DNA of 64,000 nt from Alphaproteobacteria bacterium (GTDB lineage: Bacteria > Pseudomonadota > Alphaproteobacteria > Rhizobiales > JAKIUO01), in contig JAJRPI010000018.1 in NCBI GenBank assembly GCA_024280895.1, positions 1-64,000 on the forward strand, given 5' to 3'. This document shows positions 1-9,251 of the stretch, in pieces (positions within the stretch are counted from its first letter, which is position 1; each line of letters opens with the position of its first letter). The notes below the pieces were generated by a model that saw only the letters and a program-made list of their open reading frames with translations, ran no database searches and had not been told where the DNA came from. The position numbers and the translations under genes were made by a program.

Positions 1-7
1 AACATCA

Positions 8-37
8 AAAACCCCGCAATTTGCGGGGTTTTTTTGT
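8..37 (+). terminator. Rho-independent terminator
   Basis: The arms AACCCCGC and GCGGGGTT pair around a short AATT-type loop and are followed by a run of seven T. It ends transcription of a plus-strand gene lying to the left of the window, and insulates the pilus operon that starts about 115 bases later. The left flank is A-rich, so it may also work on the other strand. Confidence 0.85.
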
Positions 38-153
38 ATCTGTCTCATCGTTATCCAAAAATGATACAGCGGTTAATACTCCATTGACCATGTTGCGCGA
101 CACAGGGCTGAAGAATTTTAGTGAAACCGTTCGAGTCGAAGGACCATAGTCAA

Positions 154-933
154 ATGAATCGCGGAAGAATTATCGTACTGGTAATGGCAGTAGCATGTGC
201 TGGGCTAGCCATGCTGTTAATGAAAAATATGGTTAAGGGTCCCCAAACCAAGATTGTGAAACAAGAAGTTTCAGAAATCCAGGTCCTTGTCGCAAAAGCC
301 GATATTGGCTTGGGTGGTCGCCTTAGACCTCATGATATGAAATGGCAGGCTTGGCCTGGTTCAGCCGCCAAAGGATATATTACCAAAAGACGTAATCCCA
401 AGGCGATCAAGGAATTCACTGGTTCCATTGCACGGGTTTCAATCGGCCTTGGTGATCCGATCCGAGCCAAGAAGTTGGTCAAAGCCGACCAGGGTGGTGT
501 CATGGCAGCGATCTTGCCGTCCGGTGTTCGTGCGATCTCTATTGAGGTTAGCAATGCAGCCGGGGTGAGTGGTCTTATTTTGCCAAATGATCGGGTCGAT
601 CTTATTTTGACGACCAAATCCGGACGTGGTGGTGATAAGAAATCGGCCAGTGAAACATTGTTAAATAATGTTCGGGTACTGGCAATCGGTACCACGTTCG
701 AAACGAAAAATGGGCAAAAGTCCATGAAAGCCAAAACAGCGACATTGGCCCTAACACCAAATCACGTGGAAATTGTCACACAGGCCAGATCGCGCGGAAA
801 AATCTGGCTATCACTGCGCTCCTTGACAGATTCAGCTGAAATCCAAGGTCCTTCCAAAAAACGTCAGGTCGGGTCTTCGAGCGTCAAAATGTTAAAATTT
901 GGAGTAGCTTCTCAGGCATTTGGCGTCGAATAG
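154..933 (+). CDS. cpaB: Flp pilus assembly protein CpaB (RcpC)
   Basis: CpaB/RcpC is a periplasmic, inner-membrane-anchored component of the Flp/Tad type IVb pilus that works with the secretin CpaC. The protein opens with a short basic stretch and one membrane segment (about residues 5-24), followed by an SAF-type domain and a long beta-rich region (ILPSGVRAISI, LILPNDRVDLIL) typical of the family. I chose ATG 154 because AAGGA lies 10 bases upstream and family members begin with this MNRGRII-type sequence; an in-frame GTG at 121 would add 11 residues. It is the first gene of cpaBCDEF-tadBC. The prepilin (flp/pilA) and peptidase (cpaA) genes that usually precede it are not in the window and may lie to the left. 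Confidence 0.9.
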   Translation: MNRGRIIVLVMAVACAGLAMLLMKNMVKGPQTKIVKQEVSEIQVLVAKADIGLGGRLRPHDMKWQAWPGSAAKGYITKRRNPKAIKEFTGSIARVSIGLGDPIRAKKLVKADQGGVMAAILPSGVRAISIEVSNAAGVSGLILPNDRVDLILTTKSGRGGDKKSASETLLNNVRVLAIGTTFETKNGQKSMKAKTATLALTPNHVEIVTQARSRGKIWLSLRSLTDSAEIQGPSKKRQVGSSSVKMLKFGVASQAFGVE

Positions 934-1006
934 GTTGCTCGCAACCATAGAGCATATCGACGCCTAGCGTTTGGTAAGTAGATATTATTTAAGAAGGTTT
1001 AGTGTG

Positions 1007-2497
1007 ATGATGAAGATCAAGAACAAGCTGGCGACCCCTGTTTCGCTGATTGCCGCGGGACTTCTTGCAATGTCCGTTTTTATATTGCCTGGCGGTGCGC
1101 AGCTGCAAGCGGCTGAACCAGCGATGGGCAATAATGCCTCGATCCTTCGTATTTCGTCAATGGACGCCAAGAAGGGTGCGAAATATGTCAAGATCGGTCT
1201 TGGTAAATCCATGGTGCTGGAGCTTCCGCGTCCCGTTCGAGATGTGCTTGTATCCAATCCAAAATTGATGGATGCCGTTGTTCATACTTCTAACCGTGTC
1301 TATTTGATCGGCCTCAAGGTCGGCCAGGCCAACGCGTTCTTCTTTGATCGCGACGGCAAGCAAATCCTCACGCTTGAGGTGAGTGTCGAACAAGATATGG
1401 AACCGGTCAGACGTTTGTTGAGCCGCCTGATCCCAGGTAGCAATATCAATCTGGAAAGCATCAATAATAATGTCATTATGACGGGTTCGGTTCGCACTCC
1501 CGCCCAATCAAATCGCGCCTCTGATATTGTTGGTCGCTTTATCGCCAAAGGCGGTAAGGAAAAAGAAGGTGCCAAGCGCGTCGTCAATATGTTGGCGGTC
1601 GAAGCACGTGAGCAGGTCATGCTCCAGGTGAAAGTCGTGGAGATGAACCGTGAAATCATCAAGCAGCTGGGTGTCGATATTGGCGCCGTGGCAAATGCTG
1701 GCAACCTGGCTTACAGATTGCTCTCCACTACGCCATTTTCAGCACTTGGTAAAAACGTCATCGAAGGTGCCACGCTGAATGGTTTGCCGATGGCAAATGG
1801 CGGCTTGATTACTGGTGGAACAAATAAGTTCTCAGTCAATGCGATGCTCAAAGCAATGGAGCGCAATGGCATGACCCGTACGCTCGCAGAACCTAATCTG
1901 ACAGCGATTTCGGGTGAAACTGCAAAGTTCCACGCAGGGGGTGAATTTCCAATTCCCGTTTCATCGGACAATAATTCGATCTCTGTCGAATGGAAGAAAT
2001 TTGGTGTTTTGTTGAACTTCACGCCGGTTGTCTTGTCAGAAGGTCGGATCTCCTTGCAGATCAAGTCCGAAGTCAGTGAATTGTCGCAAGAAGGCGCTAT
2101 TCAGGTCGGTGGTATCACGCTGCCGGCAATCGCCACGCGCAATGCTGAATCAACAGTCGAGTTGCCAAGTGGTGGATCGCTGATGATGGCGGGCCTTATA
2201 TCGTCGAAAACACGTCAGGCCGTTAATGGTCTTCCGGGTCTCAAAAACCTGCCAGTGCTTGGTACACTTTTTAGAAGTCGTGACTATGTCAAACAGGAAT
2301 CTGAGCTGACGATTATTGTCACCCCTTATATTGTCAAGCCGGTTTCAACTAGCAAATTGACATCCAGCGATGTGGGTTTTGCCGAGGCCTCTGACGGCAA
2401 AGCTAATCTGCTAGGTCATCTCAACCGCATTTACGGGCGCCGTGGACGTATGCCACGCGGACGCCAACACGGTGATTATGGTTTCATCGTCGAGTAA
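1007..2497 (+). CDS. cpaC: Flp pilus secretin CpaC (RcpA)
   Basis: This is the outer-membrane secretin through which the Flp pilus leaves the cell. It has a cleavable signal peptide (hydrophobic stretch around residues 13-36), an N-terminal pilus-formation domain (IGLGKSMVLELP, VHTSNRVYLIGLKVGQANAFFF), a BON-like stretch (residues about 140-195) and the C-terminal secretin domain with VEMNREIIKQLGVD, AEPNLTAISG, GGEFPIPV and the VPGLxxLPxLGxLFRS-type ending (GLPGLKNLPVLGTLFRS). AAGAAGG lies 9 bases before ATG 1007; GTG 1004 and a distant TTG 971 are alternatives. The length of about 496 residues is normal. It lies 70 bases downstream of cpaB in the same operon. Confidence 0.93.
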   Translation: MMKIKNKLATPVSLIAAGLLAMSVFILPGGAQLQAAEPAMGNNASILRISSMDAKKGAKYVKIGLGKSMVLELPRPVRDVLVSNPKLMDAVVHTSNRVYLIGLKVGQANAFFFDRDGKQILTLEVSVEQDMEPVRRLLSRLIPGSNINLESINNNVIMTGSVRTPAQSNRASDIVGRFIAKGGKEKEGAKRVVNMLAVEAREQVMLQVKVVEMNREIIKQLGVDIGAVANAGNLAYRLLSTTPFSALGKNVIEGATLNGLPMANGGLITGGTNKFSVNAMLKAMERNGMTRTLAEPNLTAISGETAKFHAGGEFPIPVSSDNNSISVEWKKFGVLLNFTPVVLSEGRISLQIKSEVSELSQEGAIQVGGITLPAIATRNAESTVELPSGGSLMMAGLISSKTRQAVNGLPGLKNLPVLGTLFRSRDYVKQESELTIIVTPYIVKPVSTSKLTSSDVGFAEASDGKANLLGHLNRIYGRRGRMPRGRQHGDYGFIVE

Positions 2498-2524
2498 TTA
2501 CGGGAATTTCAAGGAGTATTTTCG

Positions 2525-3298
2525 ATGTTTATTGTGCAGCCCCAGATGCTTTCCAGTAAGAAAGCGCTTTTGAGCAAGAGAAGTTTTATGAGCAAAAAAT
2601 CGATGATGATCAAGATAACTGTCGGATGTATTTTGGCAGCTGGTCTGGCCGGGTGCGAGGCTTATAAGGACAGGCCAATCAAAGTGGGTAAATTGCTTAT
2701 CACAAATTCAAAAGGAAATCACCCAATCAGGGTTTCCAAGCAGATGATCAAGATGCACATTCCTGTTCGTCGTGGGGACTATGGTCTCAATGCTGAAAAG
2801 AAAATGGAACTGGGCAATTTTGTCGACCAGTACCGCCGTGAAGGGGAGGGGCGTTTGATATTGTCCGCTCCGGCAGGGCAGCCAAACGAAGTGGCCGCTT
2901 TCAATGTCTTGAACGATGTGAGAGCCAGCATGAAATCTCATGGCATCGTGCGCCAGATGGTCAGGCTTTCTCCCTACACGCCAAAAGGTGATCCAGAAGC
3001 GCCAATTGTTGTTTCTTATCTTGGCTATAAAGCCGAGGGGCCTAAATGTGGTCCTTTGACAAGAGACTTGGGTGGTGAGAGACGCAATCTTCCTTATGAG
3101 CAACATTCGTGTGCGACACAAGCCAATATAGCGGCGATGGTTGCCAACCCTAAAGACCTAGTTGAGGCCCGTGACGAGTCACCTCGCTCTGGCGAACGCC
3201 GGGATCAGCTGTGGGATAAATATGTGAGCGGCGATAGCACAGTAACGAAGAAATCCAGCGATCAGAAGAAAACTCTAAGCAGTTCGGTAGGAAACTAA
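2525..3298 (+). CDS. cpaD: Flp pilus assembly lipoprotein CpaD
   Basis: CpaD is an outer-membrane lipoprotein thought to help assemble or localise the CpaC secretin. A lipobox (LAGC, cysteine near residue 44 from this start) follows a hydrophobic stretch. The body shows the CpaD family features RPIKVGK, FVDQYRREGEGRLILSAP and PFCGPLTRDLG-like CGPLTRDLG followed by NLPYEQHSCATQANIAAMVANPKDL. AAGGAG at 2511-2516 supports ATG 2525, which gives an unusually long basic region before the hydrophobic core; ATG 2588 would give a more ordinary lipoprotein signal but has a poorer ribosome site. The gene ends one base before cpaE starts, so translation is probably coupled. Confidence 0.9.
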   Translation: MFIVQPQMLSSKKALLSKRSFMSKKSMMIKITVGCILAAGLAGCEAYKDRPIKVGKLLITNSKGNHPIRVSKQMIKMHIPVRRGDYGLNAEKKMELGNFVDQYRREGEGRLILSAPAGQPNEVAAFNVLNDVRASMKSHGIVRQMVRLSPYTPKGDPEAPIVVSYLGYKAEGPKCGPLTRDLGGERRNLPYEQHSCATQANIAAMVANPKDLVEARDESPRSGERRDQLWDKYVSGDSTVTKKSSDQKKTLSSSVGN

Positions 3299-3299
3299 T

Positions 3300-4589
3300 A
3301 TGAGCAGCGTCGAATATACAGAAGCCGAAACCAGGATCGAGAGCGATCGTAGCCAGCGGAAATCTTCGCAGGAATCAATGGATCGGTCCCGTGTGGTGCC
3401 TCGCATCACCATTCAGGCATTTTGCGAAAACGAACAGACTGGCGAAGCGATTTCCAACGCTTCAGCCGATCGGCGGCTCGCAAAGTCACATGTAACGGTA
3501 CAGATGGGGGGCGCACGCGCTGCCAACAGCTTTTATCAAAGCGCGCCAACTCCCAATCTGATTATCATCGAAAGTCAGGCTGAACGTGAGGCGATGTTGG
3601 TTGATCTTGATAAGCTTGCTGAGTCATGTGATGCAGGCACCAAGGTACTTGTCATTGGCACCGTCAATGATGTGGTGCTGTATCGCTCGTTGATGCAGCG
3701 CGGGGTCAGTGAATATATGGTAGCACCGCTCGAGCCCTATCAGGTGATCGAGGCGATTGCCAATCTGTATGCTGATCCAGATGCAGAACCAGTTGGCCAA
3801 ATCATTGCTTTTGTTGGGGCAAAGGGTGGTTCAGGTTCTTCAACGATTTGTCACAATACGGCCTGGGCAATGTCAAAAATTACCGATACAGATGTTGTGA
3901 TCTCTGATTTTGATCTGGCATTTGGCACGGCTGGTCTCGACTTTGATCAAGACCCTGTGCAGGGGATCGCGGACGCTTTGTCTGCGCCTGAGCGTCTTGA
4001 TGAAGTTCTACTTGATCGCCTGCTCACCAAATGTTCTGAAAATCTTAGTCTTTTTGCAGCGCCAAGTACTCTTGATAATGTCTATGATCTATCGGAAAAA
4101 CAGTGTTCAACCGTGATCGATGTCATGCGCTCTAATCTGCCTTATGCCTTTGTGGATGTTCCTCACATGTGGACAGGCTGGTCACGTCAAATGCTGGTTC
4201 ACGCTGATGATATTATCATCACGGCGACCCCAGACCTTGCCTCGTTGCGCAATACAAAAAATCTGATTGATTTGATTGGCAAAGAGCGCACAAATGATTC
4301 TCCCCCGCACATTGTGCTCAATCAGGTCAACATCCCCAAAAAGCCTGAGATTTCAGTTGCTGATTTCAATAAATCTCTTGATCGGGACGTTGATATTGTC
4401 ATTGATTTCAATCCGCAGCTTTTTGGAACCGCAGCCAATAATGGTCAAATGATTTTGGAGTTTGAGCCCAAAGCCAAAGCTTCAGAACAATTTAATGATC
4501 TTGCGTCAAAGATTGCAGGTATATCCGATCAAAATGTGGAAAGTGGATCAGCTTTTGCAAAACTTCTCGGGAAGTTAAACCGCAAATAA
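3300..4589 (+). CDS. cpaE: Pilus assembly ATPase CpaE (MinD/ParA-like)
   Basis: CpaE localises the Flp secretion machine. The N-terminal third (about residues 60-155) is a receiver-like domain (NLIIIESQAEREAMLVDLDKLA, LVIGTVNDVVLYRSLMQRGVSEYMVAPL) without an obvious phosphorylatable aspartate. The second part is a MinD/ParA ATPase with a deviant Walker A motif GAKGGSGSST (near residue 174) and DFDLAFGTAGLDFD as the switch region. The 429-residue length is normal. It starts one base after cpaD ends, with TAGGAAAC just before the start, and is followed 14 bases later by cpaF. Confidence 0.92.
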   Translation: MSSVEYTEAETRIESDRSQRKSSQESMDRSRVVPRITIQAFCENEQTGEAISNASADRRLAKSHVTVQMGGARAANSFYQSAPTPNLIIIESQAEREAMLVDLDKLAESCDAGTKVLVIGTVNDVVLYRSLMQRGVSEYMVAPLEPYQVIEAIANLYADPDAEPVGQIIAFVGAKGGSGSSTICHNTAWAMSKITDTDVVISDFDLAFGTAGLDFDQDPVQGIADALSAPERLDEVLLDRLLTKCSENLSLFAAPSTLDNVYDLSEKQCSTVIDVMRSNLPYAFVDVPHMWTGWSRQMLVHADDIIITATPDLASLRNTKNLIDLIGKERTNDSPPHIVLNQVNIPKKPEISVADFNKSLDRDVDIVIDFNPQLFGTAANNGQMILEFEPKAKASEQFNDLASKIAGISDQNVESGSAFAKLLGKLNRK

Positions 4590-4603
4590 CAGGATGAGAA
4601 TAG

Positions 4604-6103
4604 ATGTTTGGCAAACGAAGCGATACTGATAGTTCAGCAAATGGACGGGCCATTACCCCCGTGCAATCAAATACCAGTTCTCCCGCATTGGCGGAGCAGG
4701 TTCTTGATGTGATTGCCGAGGCCCCGGTCCCGGCAACTGAATCGGTAGCAAAGGTCGAAGAGGCCGCCGTTGAAGAGAACGTGCGCACATCTGAATATTA
4801 TTCGGTTAAGACCACCGTCTTTAACGCTCTTATCGATACCATCGATTTGGCGCAACTCTCGCAGGTGGAAAAAAGCGTTGCCCGGGACGAGATCAGAGAT
4901 ATCGTTACAGAAATCTTGTCGATCAAGAACGTCATCATGTCGATTTCCGAGCAGGAAGAGCTGCTTGAGGATATTTGCAATGACGTGCTTGGATATGGTC
5001 CTTTGGAGCCACTTTTGGCCCGCGACGACATCGCCGATATTATGATCAATGGTGCCCATACCTCCTATATCGAGGTCAATGGCAAGATGCTGAAAGCGGG
5101 CATTCAATTTGCTGACAATGCCCAGCTTATGAATATTTGCCAGCGGATCGTTTCGCAGGTTGGCCGACGTGTTGACGAATCAAGCCCTATTTGCGACGCG
5201 CGTTTGCCTGATGGCTCTCGTGTCAACGTGATCGCGCCGCCCCTTTCGATTGATGGGCCTTGCCTGACTATTCGTAAGTTTAAGAAGGATAAGCTGACCC
5301 TGGCGCAGCTGGAGAGCTTTGGCTCGATCACGCCTGAAGGCAGGACGATCCTTGAAATTATTGGCCGGGTTCGCTGCAATGTGGTTATTTCGGGAGGTAC
5401 GGGTTCTGGTAAAACAACCCTTTTGAACTGTATGACCGCTTCCATTGATTTGGATGAACGCATCATTACTTGCGAAGATAGTGCCGAGCTGCAATTGCAG
5501 CAGCCTCACACGGTGCGCCTTGAAACTCGGCCCCCCAACCTTGAAGGGGAAGGGGAGATTACCATGCGTGATCTTGTCAAGAACTGCCTGCGTATGCGCC
5601 CGGAAAGAATTATTGTTGGTGAGGTTCGTGGCCCTGAAGCCTTTGACCTTTTGCAGGCGATGAATACCGGTCATGACGGATCGATGGGAACGCTGCATGC
5701 GAACTCTCCGCGCGAAGCCATCTCTCGTCTTGAAAGTATGATCATGATGGGCGGATTTTCGCTGCCATCAAGGACCATCCGCGAAATGATTGTTGGTTCA
5801 GTCGATGTCATCGTACAAGCCTCGCGCATGCGTGATGGTTCGCGTAAAATTACCCATATTACCGAGGTGATCGGTATGGAGGGCGATGTGCCAACCCTGC
5901 AGGATCTGTTTGTCTACGAGATGAACGGAGAAGATGACGACGGTAAAATTATTGGCCAGCATCGTTCAACCGGGATCGCTCGACCAAAATTTTGGGAACG
6001 CGCACAATACTTTAACGAACAACACCGATTGGCCAAAGCATTGGCAGACGCCGAGACGGGCAGCGGATTTGGGAACAATAACGAGGAGGCGAGTTTTGTT
6101 TAG
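4604..6103 (+). CDS. cpaF: Flp pilus secretion ATPase CpaF (TadA)
   Basis: This is the cytoplasmic hexameric ATPase of the VirB11/GspE superfamily that powers Flp pilus polymerisation. A variable N-terminal stretch (about 90 residues) precedes the ATPase domain: [20 protein letters not shown], Walker [13 protein letters not shown] (near residue 267), Asp box [11 protein letters not shown], Walker B with [24 protein letters not shown], and the histidine box [16 protein letters not shown]. All nucleotide-binding motifs are intact. It overlaps the start of tadB by 8 bases. Confidence 0.95.
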   Translation: MFGKRSDTDSSANGRAITPVQSNTSSPALAEQVLDVIAEAPVPATESVAKVEEAAVEENVRTSEYYSVKTTVFNALIDTIDLAQLSQVEKSVARDEIRDIVTEILSIKNVIMSISEQEELLEDICNDVLGYGPLEPLLARDDIADIMINGAHTSYIEVNGKMLKAGIQFADNAQLMNICQRIVSQVGRRVDESSPICDARLPDGSRVNVIAPPLSIDGPCLTIRKFKKDKLTLAQLESFGSITPEGRTILEIIGRVRCNVVISGGTGSGKTTLLNCMTASIDLDERIITCEDSAELQLQQPHTVRLETRPPNLEGEGEITMRDLVKNCLRMRPERIIVGEVRGPEAFDLLQAMNTGHDGSMGTLHANSPREAISRLESMIMMGGFSLPSRTIREMIVGSVDVIVQASRMRDGSRKITHITEVIGMEGDVPTLQDLFVYEMNGEDDDGKIIGQHRSTGIARPKFWERAQYFNEQHRLAKALADAETGSGFGNNNEEASFV

Positions 6104-7085
6104 CTCTGAGATGATACAATTTGCCGTCATTATACTTGGCGCGTTGGCGGTTGGCGGCTTTGTCTATGCCATAGCGACACCCTATTTTAATGGCGAGAAA
6201 AAAGCCGGACAGCGCGTTGCCGGTCTAAGGTCCGAGAAAACAGATCGGTCACGATATTCGCCTGAGCAAAAGCGCCGCAAGGCCGTGCAGGATGTGTTGG
6301 AAGAACTGGATAGTCGCCAAAAAGAAAACGCCAAGATCTCCATGCGTCAGCGACTTTTGCAAGCTGGTTTCAGCATCAGCCCGATCACCTTTTATATGAT
6401 CAGCGCGTTGAGTGCGATTGCCTTGGGTGTGGTTACATATATATTCGTGGGCGAGAGCGTTGCGCTTTATGCGACGGGCGCTGCGATCTTTGCTGGCGGC
6501 ATTGGCTTGCCACGTTGGGTCGTCAATTTTCTATCCGCCCGTCGGCAACGAAAATTTGTTAGCCAACTTGCCAACGCCATTGATATTATTGTGCGCGGTG
6601 TAAAAACCGGTTTGCCGCTGAATGATTGTATCGGTATTATTGCGGCAGAATCTCCCGCGCCGCTCGGTCAGGAATTTGCCAAGATCGTTGAGGAACAACG
6701 TATTGGTGTGACCTTGGCGCAGGGCATTGAGCGCATGTATGAGCGCATGCCGTTGCAAGAGGTCAGCTTTTTATCGATCGTCATCTCCATTCAGTCTGCA
6801 GCCGGCGGTAACCTGGCAGAAGCTTTGCAGAATTTGTCCAATGTTTTGCGTGAGCGCAAAAAACTGGAAGGAAAAGTGCGGGCGTTTTCTCAAGAAGCCA
6901 AATCATCTGCGGCGATTATTGGTTCACTGCCCATCTTGGTGATGGGGGCCGTTTATATGTCGAAACCAGATTATATCATGATCCTTTTCAACGAACGTTC
7001 AGGAAATATGATGCTGGCGGGTAGCGCGGTGTGGATGCTGATGGGCGTTCTCATGATGCGCAAAATGATTAATTTCGACTATTAG
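6096..7085 (+). CDS. tadB: Flp pilus inner-membrane platform protein TadB
   Basis: TadB belongs to the GspF/T2SF family and forms with TadC the membrane platform of the pilus. It has an N-terminal membrane segment (residues about 6-28), a cytoplasmic linker, two central membrane segments (FYMISALSAIALGVVTYIF, ATGAAIFAGGIGLP), the T2SF domain (LANAIDIIVRGVKTGLPLNDC, EEQRIGVTLAQGIERMYERMP, SIVISIQSAAGGNLAEALQNLS) and C-terminal helices. The start is chosen as TTG 6096 because GAGGAGG (6083-6089) lies 6 bases upstream; the first ATG (6111) is 21 bases away from that site. It overlaps cpaF by 8 bases, so the two are translationally coupled. Confidence 0.92.
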   Translation: MFSSEMIQFAVIILGALAVGGFVYAIATPYFNGEKKAGQRVAGLRSEKTDRSRYSPEQKRRKAVQDVLEELDSRQKENAKISMRQRLLQAGFSISPITFYMISALSAIALGVVTYIFVGESVALYATGAAIFAGGIGLPRWVVNFLSARRQRKFVSQLANAIDIIVRGVKTGLPLNDCIGIIAAESPAPLGQEFAKIVEEQRIGVTLAQGIERMYERMPLQEVSFLSIVISIQSAAGGNLAEALQNLSNVLRERKKLEGKVRAFSQEAKSSAAIIGSLPILVMGAVYMSKPDYIMILFNERSGNMMLAGSAVWMLMGVLMMRKMINFDY

Positions 7086-7195
7086 CCATTGTCAATTCGT
7101 GCGTTTTGCGCGCTGCTTGAACGTGGCGGGACGATTGATTTATTCGGGACTTCTAATGAGGCTCGATCACATTTAAAAACACAGGTCAGGTGATC

Positions 7196-8167
7196 ATGTA
7201 TAATTTTATTGATCAGTTTTTCACAGTCGAGATTGCCATTATGGCGCTCATCGGCCTTGCCACATTTGGCACGATTATAACCATTGTGGGGCCACTGCTA
7301 TCTGGCAGTAAGCTGAACACCAGGATGAAATCGGTGTCCACTGAGCGCGATGTCTTGCGCAAGGCCCGTCTTGCCGAACTCAAAGCTGGCAATGGCACTT
7401 TGCGTCATGAAAACCAGGGGCCCGTCAAGGCGATTGTTGAAATGCTACATCTCGACAAAGCGCTTGATCCCGAAAAAACCCGCGAGAAACTGAAATCCGC
7501 CGGGTTACGCGGCCCCGCGCCTCTCATGATGTTTATGTTTTTCCAGATTGTCATGCCCGTTCTGGTGGGCATTGGCACAATACTCTATCTGACCTACCTT
7601 AATGATCATGGCTATGAGCCTACGATGAGGATTGGTCTTAGTATTGGTGCAGCGCTGATTGGTTATTATCTGCCGACTGTGTTTGTTTATAATATTGTGC
7701 AAAAGCGCAAGGACTCTATCAGGAAAGCGTGGCCAGATGCCCTCGATCTGCTGCTGATTTGTGTGCAGTCTGGAATGTCAATCGAAGCGGCGTTCAAACT
7801 GGTATCTTCGGAGATTGGCACGCAGTCAATCCCGCTGGCGGAAGAGCTGACCTTGACCACTGCCGAGATGTCCTATTTGCAAGAGCGTCGCCAAGCCTAT
7901 GAAAATCTGGGTATTCGTACCGGACTTGAGGGGGTTAAATCAGTGACCACTTCCTTGATGCAGGCCGAACGCTACGGTACGCCGCTTTCACAAGCGCTAA
8001 GGGTGCTGGCACAAGAAAACCGCGATATGCGCATGGCAGAAGCCGAGCGAAAAGCGGCTGCTCTGCCGCCAAAACTTACGGTGCCGATGATTACCTTTTT
8101 CTTGCCGGTTCTGTTCGTTGTTATTTTGGGACCTGCAATTATTCAGGCTCTAGCAACTCTCAAATAA
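7196..8167 (+). CDS. tadC: Flp pilus inner-membrane platform protein TadC
   Basis: This is the partner of TadB in the pilus platform, also of the T2SF family. Membrane segments lie near residues 12-32, 100-122, 130-150 and at the C-terminus (PMITFFLPVLFVVILGPAIIQAL). The T2SF core reads WPDALDLLLICVQSGMSIEAAFKLVSSE and TSLMQAERYGTPLSQALRVLAQE. ATG 7196 is preceded by AGGTGAT-like pairing to 16S rRNA; GTG 7190 is an alternative. There is a 110-base gap after tadB, longer than elsewhere in the operon, with no gene in it. A terminator follows. Confidence 0.92.
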   Translation: MYNFIDQFFTVEIAIMALIGLATFGTIITIVGPLLSGSKLNTRMKSVSTERDVLRKARLAELKAGNGTLRHENQGPVKAIVEMLHLDKALDPEKTREKLKSAGLRGPAPLMMFMFFQIVMPVLVGIGTILYLTYLNDHGYEPTMRIGLSIGAALIGYYLPTVFVYNIVQKRKDSIRKAWPDALDLLLICVQSGMSIEAAFKLVSSEIGTQSIPLAEELTLTTAEMSYLQERRQAYENLGIRTGLEGVKSVTTSLMQAERYGTPLSQALRVLAQENRDMRMAEAERKAAALPPKLTVPMITFFLPVLFVVILGPAIIQALATLK

Positions 8168-8193
8168 GCCGCGAAATCCCTACAAGAATTCGA

Positions 8194-8228
8194 AGCACCA
8201 GTGACCAGGCGGTTGCTGGTGCTTTTTT
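8194..8228 (+). terminator. Terminator of the cpa/tad operon
   Basis: AGCACCAG and CTGGTGCT form an 8-base-pair stem around a 14-base loop and are followed by six T. It lies 26 bases after the tadC stop and closes the pilus operon. Confidence 0.88.
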
Positions 8229-8298
8229 GGCGGCTTGCCCCTAATATCGTGCTCGTTCTATCATGCAGGTATATTGCTGCAACCAGATGGAACATGTC

Positions 8299-9147
8299 AT
8301 GCCTCATATATTCAACTCACGTCTGCAAATGACTGTCGCTCTTGGCATCTTACTGGCCTTGTTTGCGCATCCGGTATCCGCGAGGGCGGGCCAGTCCAGC
8401 CAAGAGTTGACTGCCTTACAAAAGATCATAGCTGGAAATCATCGGGCCAAGCGCAATAGCGTGCGCGATGTCTATCGGCATCCCTTTGAGACCTTGAAAT
8501 TCTTCGGCCTGAAGCCTGGCATGACCGTCGTTGAGATATGGCCTGGTGGTGGTTGGTATAGCGATATCATCGCCCCTTATGTCAAAAAACACGGTACATA
8601 TTACGCGGCTGGCCGTAATCAAGATACTGGTAATAAACGCATTCTGGCATCGATCAAACGCTATGATGCCAAGCTGAAGGCGCGCCCCGATCTGTTTGGA
8701 GGCGTTATCGTCACCCAGCTTTCGCAAAAGAAGACCAATATCGCTCCGCCCGGTTCTGCCGATCTGGTGCTGACCTTCCGCAATATTCATAACTGGGTGA
8801 AATTTGGCTTTGAGCGCACGGTGTTTGAGGCGATGTTCAAGGCTCTGAAACCTGGAGGCGTACTCGGTGTGGTTGAACACCGCGAAGACCCGGAAGAATT
8901 TCCTGACCCCCAGACCTTGTCTGGATACGCGCAAGAGCAGCAGGTCAAGGATATGGCCGCAGATGTCGGCTTTGAGTTCGTGGCCGCTTCACAGATCAAC
9001 GCCAACCCAAAGGATACGCGCAAGCACCCCAAAGGCGTTTGGACGTTGCCGCCAACCCTGCGACTTAAAGATCAGGACCGCGAGAAATATCTGGCAATCG
9101 GCGAGAGTGATCGCATGACACTGGTGTTCCGCAGACCGCTCAAATGA
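8299..9147 (+). CDS. Exported class I SAM-methyltransferase-like protein (COG4798 type)
   Basis: After a clear signal peptide (hydrophobic residues about 10-25, cleavage near VSARAG) comes a Rossmann-like domain resembling class I methyltransferases: MTVVEIWPGGGWYSDIIAPYV is the SAM-binding loop, ADLVLTFRNIHNW motif IV-like, and MFKALKPGGVLGVVEHR post-motif. This combination is typical of the family annotated as predicted methyltransferase COG4798. Its substrate is unknown, and SAM supply outside the cytoplasm is not established, so either the signal is retained as an anchor or the fold serves another role. The start is uncertain: 8263 and 8290 are in frame, but 8299 gives the best signal peptide. 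It stands alone after the pilus terminator. Confidence 0.75.
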   Translation: MPHIFNSRLQMTVALGILLALFAHPVSARAGQSSQELTALQKIIAGNHRAKRNSVRDVYRHPFETLKFFGLKPGMTVVEIWPGGGWYSDIIAPYVKKHGTYYAAGRNQDTGNKRILASIKRYDAKLKARPDLFGGVIVTQLSQKKTNIAPPGSADLVLTFRNIHNWVKFGFERTVFEAMFKALKPGGVLGVVEHREDPEEFPDPQTLSGYAQEQQVKDMAADVGFEFVAASQINANPKDTRKHPKGVWTLPPTLRLKDQDREKYLAIGESDRMTLVFRRPLK

Positions 9148-9251
9148 CGAACGAGCGATTTGCGTGTTGAACTTTGCGGTTGATTAACACGGCTATTCAC
9201 GCCATGAGTGCCTCTCGCATCCAGTGGATCAATTGATAAAGCAGCTCACAA

